Shown: positions 26,346 through 35,383, numbered from the stretch's first letter. The stretch: 64,000 bases of DNA from Rhizobium rhizoryzae (GCF_011046895.1 NZ_CP049249.1:744001-808000), one strand, 5' to 3'. Numbers and translations are program-made. The notes: generated by a model from the sequence alone, not told the origin.

Positions 26346-27500
26346 TTATATCCGCGATTCAAGGGCCGCCGTCATTCGGTCAAGCCCCTCCACCAGAAGA
26401 GAGCGGGGGCAACCGAAATTGAGACGGATGAAATTGCCGTAGGCGGCACCGAAGTCAGACCCGGCACTAAATGCGACCTTGCCGCGGTTGAGGAAAAAGG
26501 CCTGCGGCGGCTCCGGTAGATCCAGCGCGCTGCAATCCAGCCAGGCAAGATAGGTACTTTGCGCGGGAACGATACGAATTTTCGGAAACCGCCGCGCAAT
26601 CTCGGACTGCAAGTAATCCCGGTTGCCTTCCAGATAGCTCAGAAGAGCCTCGCGCCACTCACTTGCCGACATATAGGCGGCATGGGCTGCTTCAAGACCG
26701 AAGAGATTGACACTGTCGACCAGACCAAGACGGGACGCGTTGAAGCGCTGGCGCAACTGCGGATTCGTGACGATTGCAAATGCCGCCTTCAGTCCCGCAA
26801 TGTTATAGGTCTTGCTTGCCGACATGAGCGTGATCGTACGATCCGCGATCTCTGCAGACAGCGAAGCGATGGGAATATGGCGGCGACCATCGAGTAGAAG
26901 CTCACAATGGATCTCGTCGGAGATCACCAGAACATCATGGCGAATGGCAGATTGTGCGATGTGGCCGAGCTCTTCGCGGGTGAAAACCTTACCCGTTGGA
27001 TTATGCGGATTGCAGAAAAGAAATACCCTTGAACGCCCCATCCCTTCGTCCAGAGCGTCTGCGTCGATGGAATAGCCGTCGTTACTTTCTCTCAGCGGGA
27101 CCTCGATGCTTTGTAGTCCCCAATGTCGGTGAGCGGTCAGAATGGGGTTGTAGACAGGTGTCTGGATCAAGAGCCCGTCATCTGGTTTGGTCTCTGACTT
27201 GAGCGCCATGTTGAAGCCTGGCTCGACGCCAGGGAGGAAAACGATGTCGTCCGGGCTGATCGTCCAACCATACTTCTTCTGCATATCATCGACGATCTGT
27301 GTCCGCAGACTGTCCTGAGGCAGACAATAGCCGAAGACGCCGTGCTCGACGCGGTGACGAAGCGCCTCGATCACCGATGGCGGTGCGGCGAAGTCCATAT
27401 CCGCCACCCACATCGGCAATATGTCCGACGGATAGGCACCCCATTTCTTGGCGTCTGTACCGAGGCGGGTAACAACAGTGTCGAAATCAAATGAAGTCAT
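26346..27500 (-). CDS. PatB/MalY-type PLP C-S lyase (cystathionine beta-lyase family)
   Basis: A 384-residue fold-type I PLP enzyme. LPMWVADMDFAAPPSVIEAL near residue 29 is the hallmark of the MalY/PatB group. Lys230 in TLMSASKTYNIAGLK forms the Schiff base and Asp195 in VISDEIHCEL contacts the pyridine nitrogen. FCNPHNPTGKVFTREEL is also conserved. Members cleave the C-S bond of cystathionine or cysteine conjugates, or act as aminotransferases. The DapA-like gene starts upstream on the same strand with 54 bases between them, so they are probably co-transcribed under the MarR regulator next door. Substrate is not predictable. Confidence 0.88.
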   Translation of the reverse strand: MTSFDFDTVVTRLGTDAKKWGAYPSDILPMWVADMDFAAPPSVIEALRHRVEHGVFGYCLPQDSLRTQIVDDMQKKYGWTISPDDIVFLPGVEPGFNMALKSETKPDDGLLIQTPVYNPILTAHRHWGLQSIEVPLRESNDGYSIDADALDEGMGRSRVFLFCNPHNPTGKVFTREELGHIAQSAIRHDVLVISDEIHCELLLDGRRHIPIASLSAEIADRTITLMSASKTYNIAGLKAAFAIVTNPQLRQRFNASRLGLVDSVNLFGLEAAHAAYMSASEWREALLSYLEGNRDYLQSEIARRFPKIRIVPAQSTYLAWLDCSALDLPEPPQAFFLNRGKVAFSAGSDFGAAYGNFIRLNFGCPRSLLVEGLDRMTAALESRI

Positions 27501-27554
27501 GGTTTCCAGTTTCTGGCTTTGCGCGTGAGACTTTGGGATGAGGTTGAAGCAGCA

Positions 27555-28481
27555 TCAAGCCAGCTCGGCAAGGCGTTTCTCCAGACGCAAAAGCAATCTG
27601 TCTACCTCTGCCACAGCCTTGGTGCCGAGCGCCGCACCCGGGCGGCGCTGAGCCTGACTGGAGATAACGCCACGTTTTTCAAGCACGTATTTTCGCACCG
27701 CAAGACCGAGCCCGGGCTGCTGCTCGAAGCGGGCTAGAGGAAGATAGGCATCAAAAATGTCCTGTGCCCGATCGAGATTGCCCGCGCCGGCCAGTTTACA
27801 GACATTGACCATCATCTCCGGGAAGGCAAAGCCCGTCATTGCGCCATCGGCACCACGCGCCATTTCTTCCGGCAAGAACACCCCGCCGTTGCCGCAGAGA
27901 ATGGAGATACGACGGCGACCGGCAGCTTCTGCAGCACGAAGTTCACTGATCTTGTCGAGCCCGGGCCAATCTTCATGTTTCAGCATCACCATGCTTGGAA
28001 GCGCTTCGATGATCGCACCGATCGTTCGTGGCGAAATCTGGACGCCCGTCACGAGAGGAAAGTCCTGCAAAACGAAAGGCACATCCTCACCAATCGTGGC
28101 AACGACGTTGCGATAATATCCGATAATCTGGTCGTCCGTGCGCAGGGAACCCGGTGGCGCGACCATGACACCTGCCGCTCCAAGGTCCATGACGGCTTTC
28201 GTCAACTCCCCGATGGCCGCAAGTCCCGGTGCCGAGACGCCGACGATGACGGGTCGTCCGGCGGAGCGGGCAAGAACCTGTTTTGTGATCGCAATCGATT
28301 CCTGTTGTGTAAGCTTCGGTGCCTCCCCCATGATGCCAAGAATGGTGAGGCCATCCGTGCCTTTGTCGAAATAGAAATCGACCATGCGATCGACGCTTGC
28401 GGTATCGATCGCTCCATCGTCCTTAAAGGGGGTGACGGCGATGATGTAAACGCCTTTGCTGTCGGCGGAAATGCGGCTCAT
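27555..28481 (-). CDS. DapA/NAL superfamily aldolase or dehydratase with atypical active site
   Basis: A 308-residue TIM-barrel protein of the dihydrodipicolinate synthase family (GVYIIAVTPFKDDGAID, GTDGLTILGIMGEAPKLTQQE). The Schiff-base Lys is present at 168 in MVMLKHEDWPG. The usual YNxP tyrosine is replaced by FVLQDFPLVTG (Asp140-Phe141), so it is unlikely to be the lysine-biosynthesis enzyme. A catabolic lyase or dehydratase for a keto-sugar acid or hydroxyproline-type intermediate is more likely. It is the first gene of a two-gene unit with the PatB-like lyase and is divergent from a MarR regulator, across an 18-bp palindrome. Confidence 0.87.
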   Translation of the reverse strand: MSRISADSKGVYIIAVTPFKDDGAIDTASVDRMVDFYFDKGTDGLTILGIMGEAPKLTQQESIAITKQVLARSAGRPVIVGVSAPGLAAIGELTKAVMDLGAAGVMVAPPGSLRTDDQIIGYYRNVVATIGEDVPFVLQDFPLVTGVQISPRTIGAIIEALPSMVMLKHEDWPGLDKISELRAAEAAGRRRISILCGNGGVFLPEEMARGADGAMTGFAFPEMMVNVCKLAGAGNLDRAQDIFDAYLPLARFEQQPGLGLAVRKYVLEKRGVISSQAQRRPGAALGTKAVAEVDRLLLRLEKRLAELA

Positions 28482-28624
28482 ACTCTGCCCTCTGCGGCCT
28501 TTGCGGGAAAGTGGCTATTCGTGCGCTGCGCGCTATTGGCGCGACGGCGCATTTCTGGCATGGCCGCACCCGGAAACGCAAGGCGCCCGCGCTGCCTATT
28601 GCCTCCGCCCAATCCCTGGTCTAA

Positions 28625-28642
28625 TAATTTCATATGAAATTA
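28625..28642. promoter_or_regulatory. Perfect 18-bp palindrome, candidate MarR operator
   Basis: TAATTTCATATGAAATTA is a perfect palindrome in the 181-base gap between the DapA-like gene and the divergent MarR regulator. Its size and symmetry fit a MarR dimer site controlling both directions. Confidence 0.75.
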
Positions 28643-28662
28643 ATGTTCGCGATGGGAGCGAG

Positions 28663-29193
28663 ATGACGACACAACGCATGCACGGAACGCCTACCGAACT
28701 CTCAGCAAACCCGGAGTTTCTGGATCTGGGCGAGCTTGGGCATTCGCTCGGATTTCTTCTTCAAATGGCGCACAAAGCTGCATCTGAGGAACAATCGGAA
28801 CTCCTCAAGGACGACGATCTAGGCCTGAGTTTCAACGAGTTCATCGTCCTCAAGGCCGTAGCCCTCAACCCGGGCATTTCGCAGGGCTTCCTTGCTGACT
28901 TGTACCGAATCACCTGGCCAAGCATGAGCAGACTGATTGCGTCGATGGAAAAGCGTGATCTCGTTCGGCGGGTTATCCCTCCGGAAGATCGCCGCTGCGT
29001 TGGACTTTGCCTGACTGCTGAGGGAGAACGCGCAGTCGTCAAACTTTCGGTGGCCGTGAACGCAGCCAATGAACAGGTGTTCAGCCATCTCAATCCCGAC
29101 GAGAGGCACGTGCTGGTAACACTCCTTCGACGCATCGTCGATCGCCACGCCGCCGGCGGATCTGACGCACTTCCGGCGGCAACTACCATCTAA
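28663..29193 (+). CDS. MarR family transcriptional regulator
   Basis: A 176-residue MarR-type protein. The winged helix lies at about residues 60-125: FNEFIVLKAVALNPGISQGFLADLYRITWPSMSRLIASMEKRDLVRRVIPPEDRRCVGLCLT. There is no conserved Cys in the N-terminal helix, so it is not an OhrR. The ATG at 28663 has GGGAG just upstream with short spacing. It is divergent from the DapA-like/PatB-like pair, and the palindrome 20 bases before the start is its likely operator. Its ligand would then be a substrate or intermediate of that pair. It runs convergent into nrsF with an 11-base overlap at the ends. Confidence 0.9.
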   Translation: MTTQRMHGTPTELSANPEFLDLGELGHSLGFLLQMAHKAASEEQSELLKDDDLGLSFNEFIVLKAVALNPGISQGFLADLYRITWPSMSRLIASMEKRDLVRRVIPPEDRRCVGLCLTAEGERAVVKLSVAVNAANEQVFSHLNPDERHVLVTLLRRIVDRHAAGGSDALPAATTI

Positions 29194-29818
29194 GAATCCG
29201 TCCGCCGAGCAGCCAGCCACCAAAGGCCACCAAGGTTATTCCGATGAAGTACCACGTCGCCACAAACAGCGGGCTGTCGTCAGGGCAATGCAATGCATAA
29301 ACGGACCCAGCAATTGCACCAGACGCAAACCCCGCGGCGGCACCGGCCAGTGACGGGCTCACAGGTGCTGCCTGCTTCAGCGCAGCGAAAATAAGGGCCA
29401 GCGGAGCGAGCGACAGAAGCGGAAGGAACAGCAGGCAAAAGCCAGGATTTTGACCAATGAGCCTTGCTCCCCATTCTCCCGAAGCAACGCTTCTCAACTC
29501 CAGAACAATCCCCGAGACAAACAGGAGGACCGGCACAGCAAGAATTGCGAGAGCTGGTTTGAGGGATACTCCCGGCTTTCCTATGATCAAGGCGATCCGG
29601 GTACAGGTTGCAGCCAGGATGAACATCAGGCCGATCTTGAATGCAACGCGAGGGGTCTGGATCGCTTGCGCAAGATCGGGGCGCAGGCCGATGGTACCAA
29701 TCAGCAGCAGCACGGATATCAGAAGCCCGCCGATGACAGCGACTGCGAACACGGGATTGAAGCGATGCCTGACACGCGCATCCTGTGTCATGAGCTTGAT
29801 GAGGTCGTCTGTCTGCAC
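29183..29818 (-). CDS. nrsF: NrsF-like anti-sigma membrane protein (DUF1109)
   Basis: A 211-residue integral membrane protein with about six hydrophobic segments, starting VQTDDLIKLMTQDARV, the characteristic beginning of the NrsF/DUF1109 family. NrsF holds the ECF sigma factor SigF inactive at the membrane in Caulobacter. A Cys lies in the segment LHCPDDSP near the end; cysteines of this kind are important in NrsF sensing. It uses a GTG start at 29818, placed 8 bases after AGGAG and just past the sigma-factor stop, so the two genes are translationally linked. It should be the sensor that releases the sigma factor in response to a metal such as copper. Confidence 0.9.
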   Translation of the reverse strand: MQTDDLIKLMTQDARVRHRFNPVFAVAVIGGLLISVLLLIGTIGLRPDLAQAIQTPRVAFKIGLMFILAATCTRIALIIGKPGVSLKPALAILAVPVLLFVSGIVLELRSVASGEWGARLIGQNPGFCLLFLPLLSLAPLALIFAALKQAAPVSPSLAGAAAGFASGAIAGSVYALHCPDDSPLFVATWYFIGITLVAFGGWLLGGRILRW

Positions 29819-29819
29819 G

Positions 29820-30371
29820 CTATTCACTCCTGTAGAGCATCGCCAGCCCTTTAAGTGCTCGATGCAGCGCGACCCGCACGGCGCCCTCTGACATTTTGAG
29901 GCGTTCCGCAGTTTCCCGAATGCCATCTCCGCTCACGGAGATGGAACGAACGATTTCGCGTTGTGGATCACGCAATCCAGCGAGCATTTTCTCCAGGTCG
30001 GCCGGTTCCAGCCCCGATCGACGATCTTCAGCCTGTAGCGTTTCCATCACGTCATCGATCGGAACACTGATATGTCTGCCGCGCTTGCGAAAGCTGTCGA
30101 TCATCTTGTTCCGGACGATGGTCGATAGCCATGGCCCTATAGGGCGCGACGTGTCCCATGTAGCGCGCTTGAGATGAACTGCCAGCAAAACCTCTTGAAC
30201 AACGTCCTCCGCCTCACCCGCCGATATGCCAAGCATATTGCAACGCTTGCGGGCCATGGAACGCAGATAAGGCGTCACAGCCCGCAGAAAGCGATCATAG
30301 GCCGCGGCATCGCCATCCACGGCCAGACGCAGCCAGTTTCCCCACTCCACCTCACGGGCCGACTGATTCAT
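29820..30371 (-). CDS. sigF: ECF RNA polymerase sigma factor (SigF-like)
   Basis: A 183-residue extracytoplasmic-function sigma factor. Region 2 runs from about residue 20 to 90 (DRFLRAVTPYLRSMARKRCN, EDVVQEVLLAVHLKRATWDTSRPIGPWLSTIVRNKMID) and region 4 from about 125 (LRDPQREIVRSISVSGDGIRETAERLKMSEGAVRVALHRALKGLAMLY). The ATG at 30371 has a GAGGGG site. Pairing with the NrsF gene identifies it as the SigF group. It lies downstream of the bufA1-B1-C1-D1 genes on the same strand, and a SigF-like promoter sits in front of bufA1, so it most likely drives that operon. Confidence 0.92.
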   Translation of the reverse strand: MNQSAREVEWGNWLRLAVDGDAAAYDRFLRAVTPYLRSMARKRCNMLGISAGEAEDVVQEVLLAVHLKRATWDTSRPIGPWLSTIVRNKMIDSFRKRGRHISVPIDDVMETLQAEDRRSGLEPADLEKMLAGLRDPQREIVRSISVSGDGIRETAERLKMSEGAVRVALHRALKGLAMLYRSE

Positions 30372-30544
30372 TCGCCCCTCAAACTCGGTATCCACCACCC
30401 CGTCGCACCAGACGATGCGCAGTTCGAGGTGCTGCGGAACGGCCTGATGGTTTCCTATTCAACTGTCAAGCAGAGAAGAGTTCAAGATAGACTTCGAAAC
30501 ACATCTTATACGCGGTCATGGTCCAGGGTGAGCCAGCTTTTTCT

Positions 30545-31048
30545 CTACGGCTTCACTGTCCGGCAGATGAGGTAATCAAGGGAGATGCGACCCGCTCCCA
30601 ACCGCATGATGCAAAGCGCCATGGCCGCCCAGGTCAAGTGAATTGGCCATCCGTCAGGAACCGTGATCTGTATGACAAGCGTCATGGCCAGCAGAGCGAG
30701 TGATGCAAAACGTGTCGCCAGACCGACCACGAGAAGCGCCGAGAAGACGACCTCGCCGCATCCGGACAGAAACGCCATCACCATAGGCATTGGATAGGGA
30801 TAGGGTCCTCCCGGCAGATGCAGCATGAATTCCTGACTGAAGAGGTCGATCGCCGTATCACTGAGTTGAAGAAAGCCATCCCACTTCAGAACCCCGGACT
30901 TCCAAAACGGAATTGCGAGACCAAGTCGAACAATCAACGAGACTACGTCCGGCTGAGCCAGTAATTGAATGCGTGAAAGTGCGATCGCAGTTGCCTTTCC
31001 CAGGCTGTCGACAGCCGAGCGGTTTCCGGTCCGTGTCATATCAGTCAT
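30545..31048 (-). CDS. bufD1: DoxX family membrane protein of the bufferin locus
   Basis: A 167-residue membrane protein with four hydrophobic segments and the DoxX pattern (LIVRLGLAIPFWKSGVLKWDGF, GCGEVVFSALLVVGLATRFASLAL). DoxX proteins are regular companions of DUF692/DUF2063 genes and are named BufD in bufferin loci. The ATG at 31048 overlaps the end of the preceding gene (ATGACTGA), implying translational coupling; no separate ribosome site is seen. Function is not established; a redox or membrane role in copper handling is assumed from context. The symbol follows the Caulobacter naming. Confidence 0.86.
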   Translation of the reverse strand: MTDMTRTGNRSAVDSLGKATAIALSRIQLLAQPDVVSLIVRLGLAIPFWKSGVLKWDGFLQLSDTAIDLFSQEFMLHLPGGPYPYPMPMVMAFLSGCGEVVFSALLVVGLATRFASLALLAMTLVIQITVPDGWPIHLTWAAMALCIMRLGAGRISLDYLICRTVKP

Positions 31049-31844
31049 CGATATGGTCCATTTCGAGGGAGGAAAATACGTTTGCCTCAAGCATGACGGC
31101 GATAAGCCGCGCCAGATCAAGGTCGGGGTTCAGGCCAAGCCCCACCTGCGCTGCATCCTGCAGATGCGCACCGTGTGACAAGGCAAGCAGGAATTCGGCG
31201 GCACCAGCATCCAGTAGCCTGACCTGGACCTGGTTGCCGCTGCGCGTAATCAGGGCGTCTTCAGGCCTGTCGTTAACCGGCAAGACTTCGCCGTCAGCCC
31301 GGTTTTGAGAGAAAATAGATACGGCAGGATAGAGAGAGCGCACGATCCTTGTAGCCGGATGCATGGTGAAGCGGATCAGGCCAACCCGTTCTTGCGGGAT
31401 AGCAGCCAATCGGGCAGGATCGAGCCCATCTGCATCGGCCGCATGGTAGGCATCCAGCCAGGCCCGCTCGATACGTGCAACATCCGGCAGCCATGGCATG
31501 GTCTGAGCATATTCGTAGGCTTCAATGAACTCGGCGAAATCTCGGCCATATTCGAAGAGGAGCGGCGACGAGGGCGGTTTGGCGCGAATGTAGAAGCGTG
31601 CCATGGCGCGAAAGAAATCAGGACCGGTGATGCGCTGGACGGCAGGGAAAATGGAAGCGACCGCGTTGATCAAACCGACCGTGACGTTGTTGCGATAGAT
31701 ATTGTAGCGGTCCGCGAGCACTGTACCCTGCGGGGAGCGCAGGTCTTTGGGGACAGGGGAATCTGGCGCAAGAAGGCCTGACGAAAACAGGAATGCCTGC
31801 TCCCGAGCCGACTGCGAGAGCTGAACGGTGTTATTCTGCGGCAT
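31041..31844 (-). CDS. bufC1: MNIO partner protein (DUF2063)
   Basis: A 267-residue protein. The N-terminal DUF2063 domain ([63 protein letters not shown]) is followed by a C-terminal winged-helix-like part. In MNIO RiPP systems this protein binds the precursor and presents it to the DUF692 enzyme. The start at 31844 gives the usual short lead before the domain, and it overlaps the end of bufB1 by 14 bases. The conserved [18 protein letters not shown] block is present. Function by homology; the neighbouring genes make the assignment strong. Confidence 0.9.
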   Translation of the reverse strand: MPQNNTVQLSQSAREQAFLFSSGLLAPDSPVPKDLRSPQGTVLADRYNIYRNNVTVGLINAVASIFPAVQRITGPDFFRAMARFYIRAKPPSSPLLFEYGRDFAEFIEAYEYAQTMPWLPDVARIERAWLDAYHAADADGLDPARLAAIPQERVGLIRFTMHPATRIVRSLYPAVSIFSQNRADGEVLPVNDRPEDALITRSGNQVQVRLLDAGAAEFLLALSHGAHLQDAAQVGLGLNPDLDLARLIAVMLEANVFSSLEMDHIDD

Positions 31845-32757
31845 CACGCACCTGCCCTGTCGCACCATGACGATCCAGAATGTCCTGAGCGGCAAGCGCT
31901 TCGGCGCGCAAAACAGGCCAGTCGGGGATTTCACTATCCCATTCGATCAATGTCGGAACAGGGCCGCAGCGAGTGATGATTGTCTCGTAAAGTTGCCAGA
32001 CCGCATCGGCGACGGGCCCGTCGTGGCTGTCGATCAGAACCCTTTGGCCTTCACTGTCCACCTGCTCCGCGTGGCCGGCCAGATGCACCTCACCGACCGC
32101 AGCGAGCGGAAAGGTTTCCAGATAGGTAATGGGTGAAAATCGATGATTGGCCGCAGATACAAAGACATTGTTGACGTCGAGCAGGAGCCCGCAGCCGGTG
32201 CGTCTGACGACTTCAGCGAGGAAATCGGTTTCACTGATCGTCGAATGATCGAACGCGACATAGGTTGATGGGTTTTCCAGAAAGATCCGTCGTCCTATCG
32301 TTGACTGCATGCGGTCGACATGCTCACAGACATGCAGAAGTGTTGTCAGGTTGTAGGGCAGTGGCAGCAGGTCGTTGAAGAAGACATTCTCATGGGTCGA
32401 CCAGGCAAGGTGCTCGGAAACCATCGCAGGTTCGTAACGCTCGACAAGTATTCTGAAGCGCTCAAGATGCTGCGGGTCCAAAGGTGATGGCCCGCCCAAT
32501 GACATGCAGACCCCGTGAATGGATACGGGATAGTCTCGCCGGATTGATTCCAGTGCCGCATGCGCGGGACCGCCAGCACCCATGTAGTTTTCAGCATGGA
32601 CCTCGAAGAAGCCCTGTTGTGGTGGATCCTCGAGGATGGCTGCAAAATGCTCCGGCTTGAAACTGGTACCGGCCTGACCGGCCACACGATGAGGGGTAAA
32701 GCGGAGAGTTTCAGCCTTGCCTGCAGGCTGCTGCCGTATCAAATGTGTTCTGGCCAT
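31831..32757 (-). CDS. bufB1: Multinuclear non-heme iron oxidative enzyme (MNIO, DUF692)
   Basis: A 308-residue TIM-barrel DUF692 protein, the family of MbnB, TglH and HvfB. Conserved metal-site segments are visible: [14 protein letters not shown] near residue 50, [11 protein letters not shown] near 80, [25 protein letters not shown] and LAGHAE. In bufferin pathways the enzyme converts cysteines of the precursor to thiooxazoles. The ATG at 32757 avoids an upstream lead (from 32775) that homologues lack. It lies 28 bases after the precursor gene, the order precursor, enzyme, partner, DoxX being that of the Caulobacter loci. The exact chemistry on this precursor is inferred. Confidence 0.93.
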   Translation of the reverse strand: MARTHLIRQQPAGKAETLRFTPHRVAGQAGTSFKPEHFAAILEDPPQQGFFEVHAENYMGAGGPAHAALESIRRDYPVSIHGVCMSLGGPSPLDPQHLERFRILVERYEPAMVSEHLAWSTHENVFFNDLLPLPYNLTTLLHVCEHVDRMQSTIGRRIFLENPSTYVAFDHSTISETDFLAEVVRRTGCGLLLDVNNVFVSAANHRFSPITYLETFPLAAVGEVHLAGHAEQVDSEGQRVLIDSHDGPVADAVWQLYETIITRCGPVPTLIEWDSEIPDWPVLRAEALAAQDILDRHGATGQVRDAAE

Positions 32758-32785
32758 TCGCCCCTCCGCTCCCACCAGCTTGAAC

Positions 32786-33103
32786 TTAGGTATCGCGTGT
32801 CAAGGGCGTCAGCGAGCCCTTGCGGTCACCGGGCAACTGAAGCGAAATGCAGGTGCCACCTTGAACGAACTTCCATGCATTGCCCTGGAAGTCCTTGGTC
32901 GAACTGCCTTGGCAGCTAGTGCCGGGACCCGCTGCGCAATCGTTCTGACCCTTGAGCGAAACGCCAAAGCACTTTTCTTTCTTGGCCGCCACAGCAGCGT
33001 CGGCTTCAGCTTTGGTAAGGGGACCGGCGATTGCGAGCGTCGATAGTGCAGAGGTGATTGCACCGGCGAGCAGCACAGTGCTAATTGAGGCTTTCGACAT
33101 CAT
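32786..33103 (-). CDS. bufA1: Bufferin-type RiPP precursor (DUF2282)
   Basis: A 105-residue small exported protein. Residues 1-26 are a Sec signal peptide with probable cleavage after LAIA. The mature part holds the four conserved Cys of DUF2282 at 45 ([15 protein letters not shown]), 56, 64 ([10 protein letters not shown]) and 85 (GGTC), followed by a short tail. In the Caulobacter bufferin BufA1 the two central cysteines become thiooxazoles that bind copper. Two adjacent ATGs (33103, 33100) follow GGAG; either may be used. It is the first gene of the operon, under a SigF-like promoter. Modification and copper binding are inferred from the family. Confidence 0.92.
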   Translation of the reverse strand: MMSKASISTVLLAGAITSALSTLAIAGPLTKAEADAAVAAKKEKCFGVSLKGQNDCAAGPGTSCQGSSTKDFQGNAWKFVQGGTCISLQLPGDRKGSLTPLTRDT

Positions 33104-33149
33104 ATGTTCTCCGTTGCTGGTGGTGCCGCATTGGGCGACACACAGGCAA

Positions 33150-33175
33150 TTCGGGAACGGGAGGCCATTCGTTAC
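33150..33175 (-). promoter_or_regulatory. SigF-type promoter of the bufferin operon
   Basis: On the minus strand GTAACG (33175-33170) and CGAA (33153-33150) are separated by exactly 16 bases, ending 46 bases before bufA1. This closely matches the GTAACC-N16-CGAA pattern I recall for Caulobacter SigF promoters (one mismatch). Confidence 0.7.
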
Positions 33176-33249
33176 AAGCCTGATGATAACGAACGCGTGA
33201 TCGCCAGACTTATCTGCGACGCAGTGTGGCAGGGCCCGACACGATCCAG

Positions 33250-33843
33250 TCAGCTAATGATCGACTGAAGGGAGGCAACGAGCAAAAGCGCCATGACGAT
33301 GTTGAAGGCGCGCATACGCTTGTGAGAAGAGAGCCATCCTCGCAGGATCGTTCCAAATGCTGCCCAACTCCCAACACTTGGAGCATTGACGAGCGCAAAT
33401 GCAAGCGCGAGCACGGCGACGCTCCATAAAGAGGCGCTTTCAGGCAAATAGGTCGTCAACGCACCCATCGCCATGATCCAGCATTTCGGATTCACCCATT
33501 GGAACAACGCAGCTTCTGCAAACGTCAGAGGTGGACGGGCCTCCTGCGCTTCATTGTCCATCGGGCCGGAGGTGGCAAGTTTCCAAGCCAGCCATAGCAG
33601 ATAAAGGCAACCAATCCAGCGCAGGACGGTTTGCGCCTGCGGCACGGCAAGAAAGATTTCCCCAAGGCCCGCCCCGATGACCAACACCATCAATGCAAAA
33701 CCGAGAGAAACGCCCAGGATGTGCGGAATGGATCGTACGAGGCCGTAGTTCACGCCTGAAGCGAGCAACATCGTGTTGTTTGGTCCAGGAGTTATTGATG
33801 TAACAAAAGCATAGATCGCAAATGCGATAAATTGGTCCGGCAT
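33250..33843 (-). CDS. LysE family amino-acid exporter
   Basis: A 197-residue LysE/RhtB-type transporter with six hydrophobic segments. The N-terminal [22 protein letters not shown] motif is diagnostic, as is [15 protein letters not shown]. Such proteins export amino acids or small amino-acid derivatives using proton motive force. It lies 139 bases downstream of a MocR regulator on the same strand, a common pairing. The NRPS cluster is divergent on the other side of that regulator, so export of its peptide product, or of an amino-acid precursor, is possible. That link is inference. Confidence 0.92.
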   Translation of the reverse strand: MPDQFIAFAIYAFVTSITPGPNNTMLLASGVNYGLVRSIPHILGVSLGFALMVLVIGAGLGEIFLAVPQAQTVLRWIGCLYLLWLAWKLATSGPMDNEAQEARPPLTFAEAALFQWVNPKCWIMAMGALTTYLPESASLWSVAVLALAFALVNAPSVGSWAAFGTILRGWLSSHKRMRAFNIVMALLLVASLQSIIS

Positions 33844-33982
33844 CGCGGTGTCTCGCTCTTGAAGAAAATTACTTCTAACTTGTTCTGGTTAGCGATCGAG
33901 ACACTTGCCGTAAATCACAATCATGTATCGATACACTTCAGGATGTGTGCCTGTCTGCGTTATCGATCAAATGCGTTTCAGC

Positions 33983-35383
33983 TCAGACGCCGATGAAATT
34001 CTCCGAGGTCACAACCAGAGGCTGGCTGGAGATCTTCGCCAGGAGCGCCAATGCTGCGTCCAGTTCCGACCGTTTGGGCGCACCAAGGCATAGCCTCACT
34101 CCCGTCTTCGGTTGTTGGCAATCCACCATGAAAATAGATGGCGGACTGACAAGAATACCGGAAGCCGCAGCGCGGTTTGCCACTTGTTCCGCAGCCAGAG
34201 ACGACATTGGCAACCATGCATGTAAACTGCCACCATCGCGGGGAAGACAGGCATCCGGCAAATGGTGGCGGGCAAGACGAACGCGTTGTTCGGCCTCCTC
34301 TCGAACGGTGGCACGTACCGAGGCGATCACCCCTTCGCGTAACCAGAAATTCAAGAGCATGCAAAAAATTGGTGACGCCATCGACGTTGTCGCCTGAAGG
34401 CCTGAACGAGAGCGGTCGGCGAACGCCAGCGGCGCAACGATGATGCCGATACGCAAACCCGGAGAAACCATCTTTGAAAAGCCATTGATGTAGAAAACGC
34501 GTTCCGGCGCAAACGTTACCAGCGGCTTGCAGTCAGATGGCGTGAAAAGCGAATAAACATCGTCTTCAACGATCAGCACATCATGTGCTCGGCACACATC
34601 CACGATCTCCTGGCGTCGTGTCATCCCCATCGTCGCAGTGGTTGGATTGTGCAGGGTCGGAGTTACGTAGATCACCCGATGGGAGGTCCGGTCACTCGCA
34701 GCGAGCGCTGAATCGAGATGTGCCGGAATCAGACCCTGTTCATCGATCGGCAAACCGACCAGCTTGCATCCGAGGTATTTTGCCGCTTGGATGGCTCCCG
34801 GATAGGTTACCTCCTCGGTAAACAGCGTTCCCCCAGGGCCGCACGCGGCGTAGAATGCGACTGATAATGCATGTTGTGCTCCGTTTGTGATGAGGATCCG
34901 CTCGATCGCTGTATCGATACCCACCTGATGCAGCCAACCGGCGATCATTCGCCGATCATCTGAATTACCTGCCGCAGGCCGATAATGACCGAAATCTTCT
35001 GCCGTGACATCTCGAGCGAGCGCCTGGAAACTTGCAACAAGGATCTGCTGACCGAGCAACTGTGGCGGGACATTGACGGACAGATCCGTATATCCGCGTT
35101 CACGAACCGCCTGGACGGATACGAACATTCCCCGTCCATGCTCGCTCCGCACCAAACCTCTGCGTTCCAGATCCAGATAGGCGCGAGAGACCGAACCGAC
35201 GCCGACGCCAAGCCGGTACGCCAAATCTCTGTGTGCAGGCAATCGAGCACCTGCGGGTACCAGGCCTTCGGCAATATCCTCCGCCAAAGCAGTTGCAATA
35301 CGGTCATGTATCTTTCCTCCGCCCGCCGGCAGACGAGGAATCCATGGAGATACGAGGCGAATGGTATCCTCCCTAAGTGTCAC
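33983..35383 (-). CDS. MocR-type regulator (GntR DNA-binding domain plus aminotransferase domain)
   Basis: A 466-residue PdxR/MocR-like fusion. The N-terminal GntR winged helix (about 20-90) reads KIHDRIATALAEDIAEGLVPAGARLPAHRDLAYRLGVGVGSVSRAYLDLERRGLVRSEHGRGMFV. The rest is a fold-type I aminotransferase-like domain with the PLP Lys in FYINGFSKMVSPGLRIG. Such proteins sense amino acids or PLP. The given GTG start at 35383 has no ribosome site; a strong GGGAGG lies 5 bases before an in-frame ATT at 35362, so the true start may be there. It is divergent from the NRPS cluster and upstream of lysE. Confidence 0.88.
   Translation of the reverse strand: MTLREDTIRLVSPWIPRLPAGGGKIHDRIATALAEDIAEGLVPAGARLPAHRDLAYRLGVGVGSVSRAYLDLERRGLVRSEHGRGMFVSVQAVRERGYTDLSVNVPPQLLGQQILVASFQALARDVTAEDFGHYRPAAGNSDDRRMIAGWLHQVGIDTAIERILITNGAQHALSVAFYAACGPGGTLFTEEVTYPGAIQAAKYLGCKLVGLPIDEQGLIPAHLDSALAASDRTSHRVIYVTPTLHNPTTATMGMTRRQEIVDVCRAHDVLIVEDDVYSLFTPSDCKPLVTFAPERVFYINGFSKMVSPGLRIGIIVAPLAFADRSRSGLQATTSMASPIFCMLLNFWLREGVIASVRATVREEAEQRVRLARHHLPDACLPRDGGSLHAWLPMSSLAAEQVANRAAASGILVSPPSIFMVDCQQPKTGVRLCLGAPKRSELDAALALLAKISSQPLVVTSENFIGV

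Noticed and set aside
31831..33103. Methanobactin-type (MbnA/MbnB) locus
   Set aside because: The precursor has a Sec signal and four spaced Cys of DUF2282, and BufC/DoxX/SigF neighbours. This fits bufferins, not methanobactins.
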